Source of the DNA: Nocardiopsis alba DSM 43377
GTDB taxonomy: Bacteria > Actinomycetota > Actinomycetes > Streptosporangiales > Streptosporangiaceae
Assembly (NCBI RefSeq): GCF_000341225.1
Contig: NZ_ANAC01000012.1
Span: 248,001-312,000, forward strand
Direction: 5' to 3'
Length of the DNA stretch: 64,000 nucleotides
This document shows positions 35,282-42,815 of this stretch, piece by piece. Under the pieces are notes generated by a model. That model was not told the DNA's origin. It ran no database searches and saw only the letters and a program-made list of their open reading frames with translations. Positions within the stretch are counted from its first letter, which is position 1. Each line of letters opens with the position of its first letter. The translations under genes and the position numbers were made by a program.

Positions 35282-36232
35282 TCAGAGGGTCACGACGACC
35301 TTGCCTCGGACCCCGCCTCGTTCGAGCCTACGGTGGGCGTGGACGATGTCGTCCACGCCCAGGACCGTGTCGATCACCGGCACGATCGTCCCCTGTTCGA
35401 CCAGGGAGGTGAGCTCCTCCAGCTCTCGCGGGGTGGGGTCGTTGCTGAACGCGCCCAGACGGGTGCGCCGGTGGAGGTGGCCCGCCACCACCCACAGGGC
35501 CGATCGGATCGGTCGGCTCGGGTCCAGCGCGAGCGGGAACAGCGTGCCGCCGGGGACGAGCCGGTCGCGGAGCGCGGGCAGGTGGGTGCCGACCAGGTCG
35601 ACGATCGCGTCGAAGCGCCCCAGGTCGTGGAGGGGTGTCCGGCGGTGGTCGAGGGCCTCGGAGGCGCCCAGTTCCCTCAGCCGGGAGAGGTGGTCGGCGC
35701 CGGCCAGGGCGGTGACGTGCGCGCCCAGGGAGGCGCCGAGTTGCACCGCGACCACGCCCACTCCCCCGGCGGCTCCGCGGATCAGGAGCCGCTGTCCCGG
35801 TCGAAGACGGATCCGGCGGGTCAGGGCGTGCAGGGCCGTGGTGCCCGAGGCGGGGAGCGCGGCGGCCTCGTGGGGCGAGAGCGTGCGCGGGGCCGGGGCG
35901 ACGCGTTCCTGGGGGACGACGATCGTCTCGGCTATGGAGCCGAAGGTGCCGTGCGGCATCACCCCCCACACGTGGTCGCCGACGTTCGCCCGGGTGACGG
36001 CCGTCCCCGTGCGTTCGACGGTTCCCACGAAGTCGACGCCCGTCCCGGCGGGGAGGCGTTGGCGTAGGACGTGGCGCAGCCGTCCGGCGCGGATGGGGAT
36101 CTCACCGCCGCCGACGGCGGCGGCGCTCACCCGTACCCGCACGTCGGTCTCGCCCACCGGGGGCGTGGGGAGTCCGTCGACGACGGTGAGGACCTCGGGT
36201 CCTCCGTAGCGGTCGTAGCGAACCGCGCGCAT
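35282..36232 (-). CDS. NADP-dependent quinone oxidoreductase / alcohol dehydrogenase (MDR)
   Basis: A 316-residue medium-chain reductase. The GroES-like N-terminus (RAVRYDRYGGPEVL, GTGVDFVGTV) is followed by a Rossmann domain with IRGAAGGVGVVAVQLG near residue 150. There are no zinc ligands. ATG 36232 has AGGAGGAACC immediately upstream. It is divergent from a TetR-type regulator, and an inverted repeat lies between them, so the regulator probably represses this gene. It resembles the MerR-linked oxidoreductase at 25.6 kb. Confidence 0.88.
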   Translation of the reverse strand: MRAVRYDRYGGPEVLTVVDGLPTPPVGETDVRVRVSAAAVGGGEIPIRAGRLRHVLRQRLPAGTGVDFVGTVERTGTAVTRANVGDHVWGVMPHGTFGSIAETIVVPQERVAPAPRTLSPHEAAALPASGTTALHALTRRIRLRPGQRLLIRGAAGGVGVVAVQLGASLGAHVTALAGADHLSRLRELGASEALDHRRTPLHDLGRFDAIVDLVGTHLPALRDRLVPGGTLFPLALDPSRPIRSALWVVAGHLHRRTRLGAFSNDPTPRELEELTSLVEQGTIVPVIDTVLGVDDIVHAHRRLERGGVRGKVVVTL

Positions 36233-36277
36233 GGTTCCTCCTGGTGCGGGGAAGTCCCCGCCGTGTTCGTGGGTTCT

Positions 36278-36295
36278 CACCGGTGGTCGCCGGTG
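36278..36295. promoter_or_regulatory. Inverted repeat in divergent promoter, candidate TetR operator
   Basis: CACCGG (36278-36283) and CCGGTG (36290-36295) are separated by six bases, midway between the divergent starts of the oxidoreductase and the TetR regulator. The position suits autoregulation plus repression of the oxidoreductase. Confidence 0.4.
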
Positions 36296-36346
36296 TCGAT
36301 GGGGGTAACCCGTGCCCCGCCGGCGGGCCATCCCGATGGAGGACAA

Positions 36347-36955
36347 GTGAGACGAGAAGTGGTCGAGGACGCGCGGTTCCGGTCCGATTCCGAGCCTGGG
36401 GGGCTTCGGCGGGACGCCCGGCGTAACCGGCTCGGTGTGCTGAGGGCGGCGCGGGAGGTCTTTCGTGAGCGGGGGCTGGAGGCGACGGTGCGGAACGTGG
36501 CCCATCGGGCCGGGGTCTCCACCGCCACGGTCCATCGGCGTTTCTCCGGTCGTGACGCGATCGTCGCGGATCTGGCCGAACAGGTCGCCGGGGAGTGGGA
36601 CGAACGGTGGGAGGCGCTGGCGCGCGGGTTTCCGGCCGAGGTGGCTCTGGAGCGGGCGCTGCGGCTCGTCGCCTCCGAGACGGTCGCCACGCGCGCGTGT
36701 TCCCCGGACCATCGGGAGCTCTTTCCCGAGCGTGCGCGGGAGTTGGAGGAGCGGGTCCATCGGGGGCTGTGCCGGCTGCTGGCGGACGCGAGGGAGACGG
36801 GAGGGACCTCGGCGGCGGTCGGTGCCGAGGATCTACGTCTGGTCATGATCTCGGTGGCGGCGGTGGTGGCCGTCGAGTCGGACGAGGAGCGGGCCGAGCG
36901 GGCGGCCCAGCGGGTGGTGACGCACTTTCTGAGGTCGTTCCGCGGTACGGGCTGA
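36347..36955 (+). CDS. TetR-family transcriptional regulator
   Basis: A 202-residue TetR regulator. The HTH is at about 25-72: RLGVLRAAREVFRERGLEATVRNVAHRAGVSTATVHRRFSGRDAI. The rest is a helical ligand-binding domain. GTG 36347 is chosen because GGAGGAC lies five bases upstream. It is divergent from the MDR oxidoreductase 114 bases away and probably controls it. The ligand is unknown. Confidence 0.9.
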   Translation: MRREVVEDARFRSDSEPGGLRRDARRNRLGVLRAAREVFRERGLEATVRNVAHRAGVSTATVHRRFSGRDAIVADLAEQVAGEWDERWEALARGFPAEVALERALRLVASETVATRACSPDHRELFPERARELEERVHRGLCRLLADARETGGTSAAVGAEDLRLVMISVAAVVAVESDEERAERAAQRVVTHFLRSFRGTG

Positions 36956-36971
36956 CCGGGGGGGCGGTGCG

Positions 36972-37007
36972 CCCGGGCCGGTCCGGTCGGAGCCGGACCG
37001 GCCCGGG
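36972..37007. terminator. Perfect 15-bp hairpin between convergent genes
   Basis: CCCGGGCCGGTCCGG (36972-36986) pairs with 36993-37007 around a 6-base loop, between the TetR stop and the convergent stop at 37009. Confidence 0.75.
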
Positions 37008-37008
37008 G

Positions 37009-37437
37009 TCAGGGTCGTTCGTCCTCGCCTCGTGCCTGGAGGCGTTCGTGACGCTGGCGGGCGGCCTGGGCGGTGCCCAGTCCGAGGCCGAAGGCGATCT
37101 CCTGCCAGGTCATCTCGCGTCCCCTGGCCATGCTGAGAAGGCCCGATTCCATCTGGTCGAACTCCGCGCGGGCCAGGGGTACCAGGGTCAGCGCGGCGGT
37201 CAGGTCGGCCTGGTCGACGGCCGGCGCGCCTTCGTCGGGAAGGGCGCTGCCGGCGGCCAGGTCGGCGATGCGGCGGACGGCGTCGTGCGGGGCCATGGGC
37301 ATGCGCCGTTCCTCCCAGCGGGTGCGGTCGGTGCCGGTGGCGTGGCGTTCGGTGATGCGGAACAGGGCCTCGTAGGCGCGGGCGCGTCGGGCCTGTTCGG
37401 GGTCGGGTCGGGTGAAGGGGTCCGGTTCGGTGCTCAT
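37009..37437 (-). CDS. Small helix-turn-helix-like protein
   Basis: 142 residues, helical. The C-terminal REMTWQEIAFGLGLGTAQAARQRHERL (read in two parts) resembles a sigma-4/RNA polymerase-type HTH. No effector domain is seen. ATG 37437 starts after a short AT-rich region carrying the palindrome TTGAACA-TTT-TGTTCAA, a possible self-operator. It probably binds DNA, but its targets are unknown. Confidence 0.65.
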   Translation of the reverse strand: MSTEPDPFTRPDPEQARRARAYEALFRITERHATGTDRTRWEERRMPMAPHDAVRRIADLAAGSALPDEGAPAVDQADLTAALTLVPLARAEFDQMESGLLSMARGREMTWQEIAFGLGLGTAQAARQRHERLQARGEDERP

Positions 37438-37482
37438 GGCGTCAACTATGCGTTGTTCACGGATAGTTGTCAACGGAATATG

Positions 37483-37499
37483 TTGAACATTTTGTTCAA
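37483..37499. promoter_or_regulatory. 17-bp palindrome upstream of the HTH-like gene
   Basis: TTGAACA (37483-37489), three T, TGTTCAA (37493-37499), in an AT-rich stretch 45 bases upstream of the HTH-like protein start. This is suitable for a dimeric repressor covering its promoter. Confidence 0.5.
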
Positions 37500-37509
37500 T
37501 CGATGACGA

Positions 37510-37540
37510 GCGGCCCGCCCCGATGGTCGGGGCGGGCCGC
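37510..37540 (-). terminator. 14-bp hairpin ending the manganese transport operon
   Basis: GCGGCCCGCCCCGA (37510-37523) pairs perfectly with 37527-37540 around a 3-base loop, 21 bases past the permease stop. No T tract. Confidence 0.75.
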
Positions 37541-37560
37541 GAGGGTGGTCGTTTCGACTC

Positions 37561-38439
37561 TCAGCCCTCGACACGGGCCGGGCTTCGCCGTGCCCGTCCA
37601 CGTCGCAGGAGGCCGTGGCGGGGCGAGAACAGGTAGGCCAGGGCGAAGGCGCAGGTCTGGGCGAGAACGATGCAGCCACCGGTGGAGGCGTTCAGGTGGA
37701 AGCTGCCCAGGACGCCCACGATCGCGGCGAGCACCGCCACGGCGGCGGAGATGAGCAGCATCCTCTCGAAACGGTCGGTGAGCAGGTAGGCGGTGGCGCC
37801 CGGAACGATCACCATGGCCACCACCAGGATGATGCCCACTGCCTGGAGGGCGACCACCACGGTCACCGACAGCAGCCCCAGGAGCAGGGTCTCCAGCAGG
37901 CGTGGGTTGACGCCGATGGCGTGGGCGTGCACGGGGTCGAAGGCGTACATGGTCAGGTCGCGGTGCTTGTACCAGACCACCGCCAGGACCACGGCGGCCA
38001 ACAGCAGCACCTGCACGATGTCGGAGTCGGACACGCCCAGGACGTTGCCGAACAGGATGTGGCCCAGATCGGTCTGGCTGGGCACGCGGGAGATCATCAC
38101 CAGCCCCAGGGCGAACATGGCGGTGAAGACCACGCCGATCACCGCGTCCTCCTTGACCCGGGAGGTGCGGTTGACCACCCCGATCAGCGCCACCGAACCG
38201 GCGCCGAACACCAGGGCGCCCAAGGCGAAGGGCAGCCCGAACATGAAGGACAGCACCACCCCGGGCAGGACGGCGTGGGAGACCGCGTCGCCCATCAGCG
38301 ACCAGCCCACCAGCGTCATCCAGCAGGACAGGACGGCGCAGACCACCCCGGCGACCACGCTCACCAGCAGGGCCCGCTGGACGAACTCGAACTGCAACGG
38401 CACCGTGAACCACTCCACGAACCCGATCAACGCGTCCAC
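37561..38439 (-). CDS. mntC: Manganese/zinc ABC transporter permease
   Basis: A 292-residue ABC-3 family permease (TroC/MntC/ZnuB type) with about eight helices. It carries WSLMGDAVSHAVLPGVVLSFMFGLPFALGA early and IGVNPRLLETLLLGLLSVTVVVALQAVGIILVVAM in parts, both characteristic. GTG 38439 is chosen: GGAGAGGAG lies just upstream and the start overlaps the ATPase gene by 13 bases, so the two are coupled. Longer frame to 38556 would run through the ATPase gene. Together with the ATPase and binding protein it forms a complete importer. Naming follows the Bacillus subtilis mntABC order. Confidence 0.9.
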   Translation of the reverse strand: MDALIGFVEWFTVPLQFEFVQRALLVSVVAGVVCAVLSCWMTLVGWSLMGDAVSHAVLPGVVLSFMFGLPFALGALVFGAGSVALIGVVNRTSRVKEDAVIGVVFTAMFALGLVMISRVPSQTDLGHILFGNVLGVSDSDIVQVLLLAAVVLAVVWYKHRDLTMYAFDPVHAHAIGVNPRLLETLLLGLLSVTVVVALQAVGIILVVAMVIVPGATAYLLTDRFERMLLISAAVAVLAAIVGVLGSFHLNASTGGCIVLAQTCAFALAYLFSPRHGLLRRGRARRSPARVEG

Positions 38440-39170
38440 GAGTTCTCCTCTCCGGGGTGCATACCGAACGCCTCCAGCAGCGTGTCCGGTTCGAGTACCT
38501 TCTCCGGCGGCCCGTGGGCGATGACGCGGCGCTGAAGCAGGATCGCCTCGTCGCACAGGGTGGGCACCTGGGCCAGGTCGTGGGTGGACACCAGCAGGGT
38601 GCGTCCGGCCCGGCGCAGCTCCAGGAGCAGTTCGACGATGGTGGCCTCGGAGCGCTTGTCCACCCCGGCGAAGGGTTCGTCCAGCAGGAGCACGTCGGCG
38701 TTCTGGGCGATGGCGCGGGCCACGAAGGCGCGTTTGCGCTGCCCGCCGGACAGGGCCCCGATCTGGCGGTCGGCCAGGTCGGTCAGGTCGGTGCGGGCCA
38801 GGGCCCGATCGACCGCCTCACGGTCGGCGGCGCGGGCGCGGCGGCGGCCGCCCATGTGTCCGTAGCGGCCCATCATGACCACGTCGCGCACCCGGACGGG
38901 GAAGGCCCAGTCGACCTGTTCGGACTGGGGCACGTAGCCGACGAGCCCCGCTCGGCGGGCGGCCAGACCGTCCCTGCCCAGGACGCGTACCCGTCCCCGG
39001 TCGGCGGGCACCAGGCCCAACACGGTCTTGAACAGGGTGGACTTGCCCGATCCGTTCATGCCGAGCAGCCCGCAGATCCGTCCGGGCTCCAGGGACAGGC
39101 TCACCCGGTCCAGGGCCAGGACGTCGCCGTAGTGGACGGTGACGTCGTCGACCTCGATGGCGGCCGTCAT
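38427..39170 (-). CDS. mntB: Manganese/zinc ABC transporter ATP-binding protein
   Basis: A 247-residue ATPase with Walker A GMNGSGKST near residue 37, a Q-loop in VPQSEQVDW, signature LSGGQRKRAFVARA near 142, Walker B DVLLLDEPF and the switch His in STHDLAQ. It powers import through the adjacent permease. ATG 39170 has GGGAGG upstream. It is 40 bases downstream of the binding-protein gene in the same operon. Confidence 0.92.
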   Translation of the reverse strand: MTAAIEVDDVTVHYGDVLALDRVSLSLEPGRICGLLGMNGSGKSTLFKTVLGLVPADRGRVRVLGRDGLAARRAGLVGYVPQSEQVDWAFPVRVRDVVMMGRYGHMGGRRRARAADREAVDRALARTDLTDLADRQIGALSGGQRKRAFVARAIAQNADVLLLDEPFAGVDKRSEATIVELLLELRRAGRTLLVSTHDLAQVPTLCDEAILLQRRVIAHGPPEKVLEPDTLLEAFGMHPGEENSWTR

Positions 39171-39210
39171 GGACGCCTCCCTTCCTCGAAAGCGCTCGTG
39201 GTGTGCGGTC

Positions 39211-40143
39211 TCATGTTCCGGTGAGGCCGTCGACGATGGCCTCGGCGTCGTGGCGGAGCAGGTCGAGGTAGGTGGGGACGGGGCCGTCGGCGGTGGAGAG
39301 CGAGTCGACGTAGAGCGTCTCCCCCATGCGTGCGCCGGTCTCGCGTATCACCGAGCGTTGGGCGCTGTCGTTGACGGTGCTCTCGCAGAACACGGTGGGG
39401 ACGTCGTTGTCCCGGACGAAGTCCGCGACGGCGGCGATCTGGCGGGGGGTGCCCTCGCGTTCGGCGTTGACCGGCCACAGGTACCTCTCGGTGAGGTCGG
39501 CGTCGCGGGCCAGGTAGGAGAAGGCCCCCTCACAGGTGACCAGGGCCCGGGAGGAGGAGGGGACCTCTGCGAGTTCGGTGTCCAGGTAGTCGGCGACCTC
39601 GGCGATCTCGGCCTTGTAGGCCTCGGCGGCCTCGGCGAACTCGTCGGCGCCCTCGGGGTCGAGTTCGGTGAGGGCGTCGCGGATGTTGTCGACGTAGATC
39701 GGGGCGTTGGCGGGTGACATCCAGGCGTGGGGGTTGGGTTCGCCCTCGTAGCCGCCGGAGGTGATGGGGATGGTCTCGACGCCGTCGGCGAGTACGGCGG
39801 TGGGGGCCTGGACGCGTTCGGTGAACTGGGCGAACCAGGCCTCCAACCCCAGGCCGTTCTCCAGGATCAGGTCGGCGTCGCGGCCGCGGACCAGGTCGTC
39901 GGGGGTGGGTTCGTAGCCGTGGATCTCGGCGCCGGGGCGGGTCAGGGAGGCCACGTCGACGCGGTCGGCGGCGACGTTCTCGGTCATGTCGGCCAGGACC
40001 GTGAACGTGGTGAGCACGAGGGGACGATCCCCCGGGCGCTCGGGTGGGGTCGTGGTGCAGGAGCTGAGTACAAGTGCTGACATACCGGCACAGAACATGA
40101 CCGACCAGGCTTTTGAAGACAACCCATCTCTAAAGTTCGGCAC
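39211..40143 (-). CDS. mntA: Manganese-type metal-binding lipoprotein of ABC transporter
   Basis: A 310-residue cluster A-I solute-binding protein, first gene of the operon. The signal peptide ends in lipobox LSSC (Cys29). The four metal ligands are visible: His75 (EIHGYEP), His139 (NPHAWM), Glu205 (CEGAFSY) and Asp280 (LYVDSLS). The His2-Glu-Asp set is that of Mn proteins such as PsaA; zinc proteins usually have a third His. GTG 40143 lacks a ribosome site; a TAAAAG element 8-13 bases upstream would suit a leaderless start. ATG 40098 is an alternative with a poorer signal peptide. The DtxR-type box overlaps this start. Confidence 0.9.
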   Translation of the reverse strand: MPNFRDGLSSKAWSVMFCAGMSALVLSSCTTTPPERPGDRPLVLTTFTVLADMTENVAADRVDVASLTRPGAEIHGYEPTPDDLVRGRDADLILENGLGLEAWFAQFTERVQAPTAVLADGVETIPITSGGYEGEPNPHAWMSPANAPIYVDNIRDALTELDPEGADEFAEAAEAYKAEIAEVADYLDTELAEVPSSSRALVTCEGAFSYLARDADLTERYLWPVNAEREGTPRQIAAVADFVRDNDVPTVFCESTVNDSAQRSVIRETGARMGETLYVDSLSTADGPVPTYLDLLRHDAEAIVDGLTGT

Positions 40144-40153
40144 GCCTAACTTT
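40132..40153. promoter_or_regulatory. DtxR/MntR-type operator over the mntA start
   Basis: Left arm AAAGTTCGGC (40132-40141) and right arm GCCTAACTTT (40144-40153) form a 10-bp inverted repeat with one mismatch and a 2-base spacer. On the - strand it reads with the TTAGGC half typical of DtxR-family boxes. It covers the mntA start and probable -10, so metal-loaded MntR (a gene at 56.9 kb) would block transcription. Confidence 0.7.
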
Positions 40154-40232
40154 TACCACAGTCGGGGCGAACCCACACACGTCGCTAGTGATCCGCTGAG
40201 GCGGAGTGTGCTCTTGGAGCGCATGGCGACCT

Positions 40233-40268
40233 TTACAGTCATTGCAGTCATGACTGCAATGACTGTAA
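40233..40268. promoter_or_regulatory. 36-bp perfect palindrome upstream of the GbsR-type regulator
   Basis: The half-site TTACAGTCATTGCAGTCA (40233-40250) is followed at once by its exact complement (40251-40268). The unit GTCATTGCAGTCATGAC also shows inner symmetry, so two stacked dimers could bind. It ends nine bases before the ATG of the regulator, with no ribosome site between, suggesting it overlaps the promoter of a leaderless, self-controlled gene. Confidence 0.8.
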
Positions 40269-40277
40269 TGTGGCCGC

Positions 40278-40754
40278 ATGAGCGAACCCACAGAGAGGGA
40301 ACTGGCCTTCGTCGACGAGGTCGCGGTGTTCTTCGAGGACGAAGGGCTGCCCCTGATCGCAGGCCGTGTCATCGGATGGCTCCTGATCAGCGACCCGCCC
40401 GAACAGAGCGCCGCCCGGCTCGCCGAGGTACTCCAGGTCAGCCGCAGCTCCATCGGCACCGCCACCCGCATGCTCACCCCCAGCGGCCTGGTCGAGGGCG
40501 TACGCAAGCGCGGCCACCGCCAGGAGTACTTCCGCATCGCAGACGACGGCTGGAGCCGGATGCTGGAGCGCCGCTACGCGTTGGCCACGAGCTTTCGCCG
40601 GGTCACCGAACGAGGGCTGGCGGCTCTGGAAGACGCCTCCCCCGAACGGCGCGAACGTCTGGCCGGCGTCCACGAGCTCTACGGGTTCCTGGAGAGGGAA
40701 CTGCCCGCCATGCTCCGACGCTGGCGGGAAAGAGACGAGGAGGACACCCCGTGA
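40278..40754 (+). CDS. GbsR/MarR-type transcriptional regulator
   Basis: A 158-residue winged-helix regulator of the GbsR branch of MarR-like proteins. The N-terminal helix (ELAFVDEVAVFFEDEGLPLIAGRVIGWLLIS) is followed by the HTH AARLAEVLQVSRSSIGTATRMLTPSGLVE, the wing KRGHRQEYFRI, and a C-terminal dimer helix. It starts nine bases after a 36-bp palindrome, presumably its own operator, and overlaps the next gene by four bases (GTGA). It is divergent from the manganese operon and may also affect it. The ligand is unknown. Confidence 0.88.
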   Translation: MSEPTERELAFVDEVAVFFEDEGLPLIAGRVIGWLLISDPPEQSAARLAEVLQVSRSSIGTATRMLTPSGLVEGVRKRGHRQEYFRIADDGWSRMLERRYALATSFRRVTERGLAALEDASPERRERLAGVHELYGFLERELPAMLRRWRERDEEDTP

Positions 40755-41638
40755 ACGAGAACACGACCGACCCCCGAGACCGTGTCTTCCACCGCGAACG
40801 GGTCTCGATGCCCGAGGGCGACCTGAGCGTGATCGTCGAGGGCCCCGAACAGGCTCCGCCGGTGCTGCTGCTCAGCGGCGGCGGGGTGGACAGCGCCACC
40901 CTGAGCTGGCGCCACCTCATCCCCGACCTGGCCCGTGACCACCGGGTCATCGCCCTCGACTGGCCCAAACAGGGCAAGAGCACCCCCTGGGAGGGGATCG
41001 CCGACCACGCGACGCTGCGCCGCTGCGTCCTGGCGGTCCTGGACCGCTTCGCCTCCGGACCGGCCCGTGTCGTGGGGCTCTCCCAGGGCGGGGCGATGAC
41101 CCTGGACACCGCCATCGAACACCCCGACCGGGTGGAACGCCTGGTGGCGATGTGCCCCGCCGGCATCCTGGAGTTCCCACCGGTGGTGCACCAGGCCCTG
41201 TGGCTGATGGCGCGCAGCACCCTGCTGGGATCCACCCTGCCGGGGATGATGATCGGCGACCGGCGCAAGGTCGAGGCCTTCGTCCGGCGGAGCCTGTTCG
41301 CCGGCCCCGTCGCCGACTTCGACCAGGTCATCGACGAGGTCATGGCCGAGATGGAGTTCAACGGCGCCTCCGCCTCCGACTGGCAGAACACCTCCATCGG
41401 CCCCTGGCGCATGAACGTGGACCTGCGGCCGCGCCTGCGCGAGATCACCTGCCCGGCGCTGTTCCTCCAAGGGGCCAAGGACGTGGGCGTGCCCCCGGCC
41501 CGCACCATCGCCGCCGCCAAGGCGGTCCCCCACGCCCGCCTGGAACTGCTGGCGGGACACGGTCACTGGCTCGGCCGCCAGTCCCCCGAAAGGGTGGGGC
41601 GCCTGGTGCGCGACTTCCTCACCGAGCCCGCCCCCTGA
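40751..41638 (+). CDS. Alpha/beta hydrolase
   Basis: A 295-residue hydrolase with LLLSGGGVDS (oxyanion region), the nucleophile elbow GLSQGG near residue 100, an Asp in GAKDVGV and a catalytic His in GHGHWLG near residue 277. GTG 40751 overlaps the regulator's stop by four bases, so both are made together; the regulator probably responds to this enzyme's substrate or product. A 12-bp hairpin follows the stop. Confidence 0.85.
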   Translation: MNENTTDPRDRVFHRERVSMPEGDLSVIVEGPEQAPPVLLLSGGGVDSATLSWRHLIPDLARDHRVIALDWPKQGKSTPWEGIADHATLRRCVLAVLDRFASGPARVVGLSQGGAMTLDTAIEHPDRVERLVAMCPAGILEFPPVVHQALWLMARSTLLGSTLPGMMIGDRRKVEAFVRRSLFAGPVADFDQVIDEVMAEMEFNGASASDWQNTSIGPWRMNVDLRPRLREITCPALFLQGAKDVGVPPARTIAAAKAVPHARLELLAGHGHWLGRQSPERVGRLVRDFLTEPAP

Positions 41639-41643
41639 GGACC

Positions 41644-41688
41644 CCGAAGCGCCCGCCCCGGGAGGACGGCCCCGGCCGGGCGCTTCGG
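41644..41688 (+). terminator. 12-bp hairpin after the hydrolase gene
   Basis: CCGAAGCGCCCG (41644-41655) pairs perfectly with CGGGCGCTTCGG (41677-41688), starting six bases after the stop codon. The 21-base loop is itself GC-rich. Confidence 0.7.
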
Positions 41689-41773
41689 CGGGCTCTTCTC
41701 GGCTTCGGGTCGTCCCGGTGGGCGCCCGTGGGTAGGCTCGATCCGTTCGGACGGGACCTTAAGGGAGGCACGG

Positions 41774-42733
41774 GTGTCGCACACCTGGACCGCGATCGAC
41801 TTCGAGACCGCCAATCAGGACCGTGGCAGCGTCTGCGCGGTGGGGTTGGTGCGGGTGAGCGACGGGCGGGTGGTGGACCGGTTCGGCACCCTCATCCGGC
41901 CGCCCGGCCCTGCGGCGTTCTTCTCCCGGCACAACACCGCCGTCCACGGGCTCACCGCCGACGACGTACGCGGAGCGCCCACCTGGGAACCGGTCCTGGA
42001 ACGGATCCTGGACTTCTCCGGCGGCGGCCCCCTGGTCGCGCACAACGCGGCCTTCGACATGGGAGCGCTGCGTCAGGCCAGCGCCCACATCGGCCATGAC
42101 CTACCGGCCCTGGAGTACGCCTGCACCCTGGCGATGTCCCGGCGCACCTGGGATCTGCCCGACCATCGGCTGCCCACGGTGTGCGCGCACATCGGCCATG
42201 ACATCGCCCACCATCACCGGGCCGAGGACGATGCCGAGGCCGCCGCGCGGATCATGATCGTCGCGATGGAGCGCTACGGCACCACCTCCCTGCCCGAGGC
42301 GCTGCGCGCCGCCGGTCTTCCCGGGCGTCGGACCGAACGATTCTCGGCGGGTTCGGCGGCGGTCGCGGTCCCGCCGACGAGCACGGTCGGAGAGGGCCGC
42401 TTCGAACGGTGGCAGCGGGCCGCCCAGACCCCGCTGCCCGAGCCCTCCCCCGACGCCGACCCGAACGGCCCCCTGTTCGGGCGCACCGTGTGCGTGTCGG
42501 GCGACGTGGCCGGGATGGACAAGACCGAGGTGTGGGAGCGCGTCGCCGAGGCGGGTGGACGACCGGCCAAGAACGTCACGAAGAAGACCGACGTGCTCGT
42601 GGTGGGCTCCAGTGACCACGGTGGCAAGACCTCCAAGCACCGGCAGGCCGAGACCTACATCGCCAAGGGCCAGCGCATCGACATCATCGATGGACGTGAG
42701 CTGCTGACCCGGCTGGGGCTGACCTCGGCCTGA
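41774..42733 (+). CDS. DEDDh 3'-5' exonuclease with BRCT domain
   Basis: A 319-residue protein. The N-terminal exonuclease (1-170) is of the DnaQ/epsilon type: IDFETAN (Asp, Glu), VAHNAAFDM (Asp) and HHRAEDDAEAA (His, Asp). A linker (175-235) leads to a C-terminal BRCT domain (about 236-315) with LFGRTVCVSGDV and KKTDVLVVG, as in DNA ligase. Such proteins proofread or trim DNA ends in repair. Start GTG 41774 has GGGAGG upstream. It converges on the beta-helix gene across a long hairpin. Confidence 0.9.
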   Translation: MSHTWTAIDFETANQDRGSVCAVGLVRVSDGRVVDRFGTLIRPPGPAAFFSRHNTAVHGLTADDVRGAPTWEPVLERILDFSGGGPLVAHNAAFDMGALRQASAHIGHDLPALEYACTLAMSRRTWDLPDHRLPTVCAHIGHDIAHHHRAEDDAEAAARIMIVAMERYGTTSLPEALRAAGLPGRRTERFSAGSAAVAVPPTSTVGEGRFERWQRAAQTPLPEPSPDADPNGPLFGRTVCVSGDVAGMDKTEVWERVAEAGGRPAKNVTKKTDVLVVGSSDHGGKTSKHRQAETYIAKGQRIDIIDGRELLTRLGLTSA

Positions 42734-42762
42734 GAGCCTCGGTCGGCGACGTCGCGGTGAGG

Positions 42763-42805
42763 GGGTCGGGGCCGTGCCGCGGAGAGGACGGCACGGCCCC
42801 GACCC
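42763..42805. terminator. Perfect 17-bp hairpin between convergent genes
   Basis: Stem 42763-42779 with 42789-42805 and a 9-base loop, lying ten bases before the convergent stop at 42816. This is the longest perfect stem in the window. No T tract. Confidence 0.75.
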
Positions 42806-42815
42806 GTGGTGGGGG

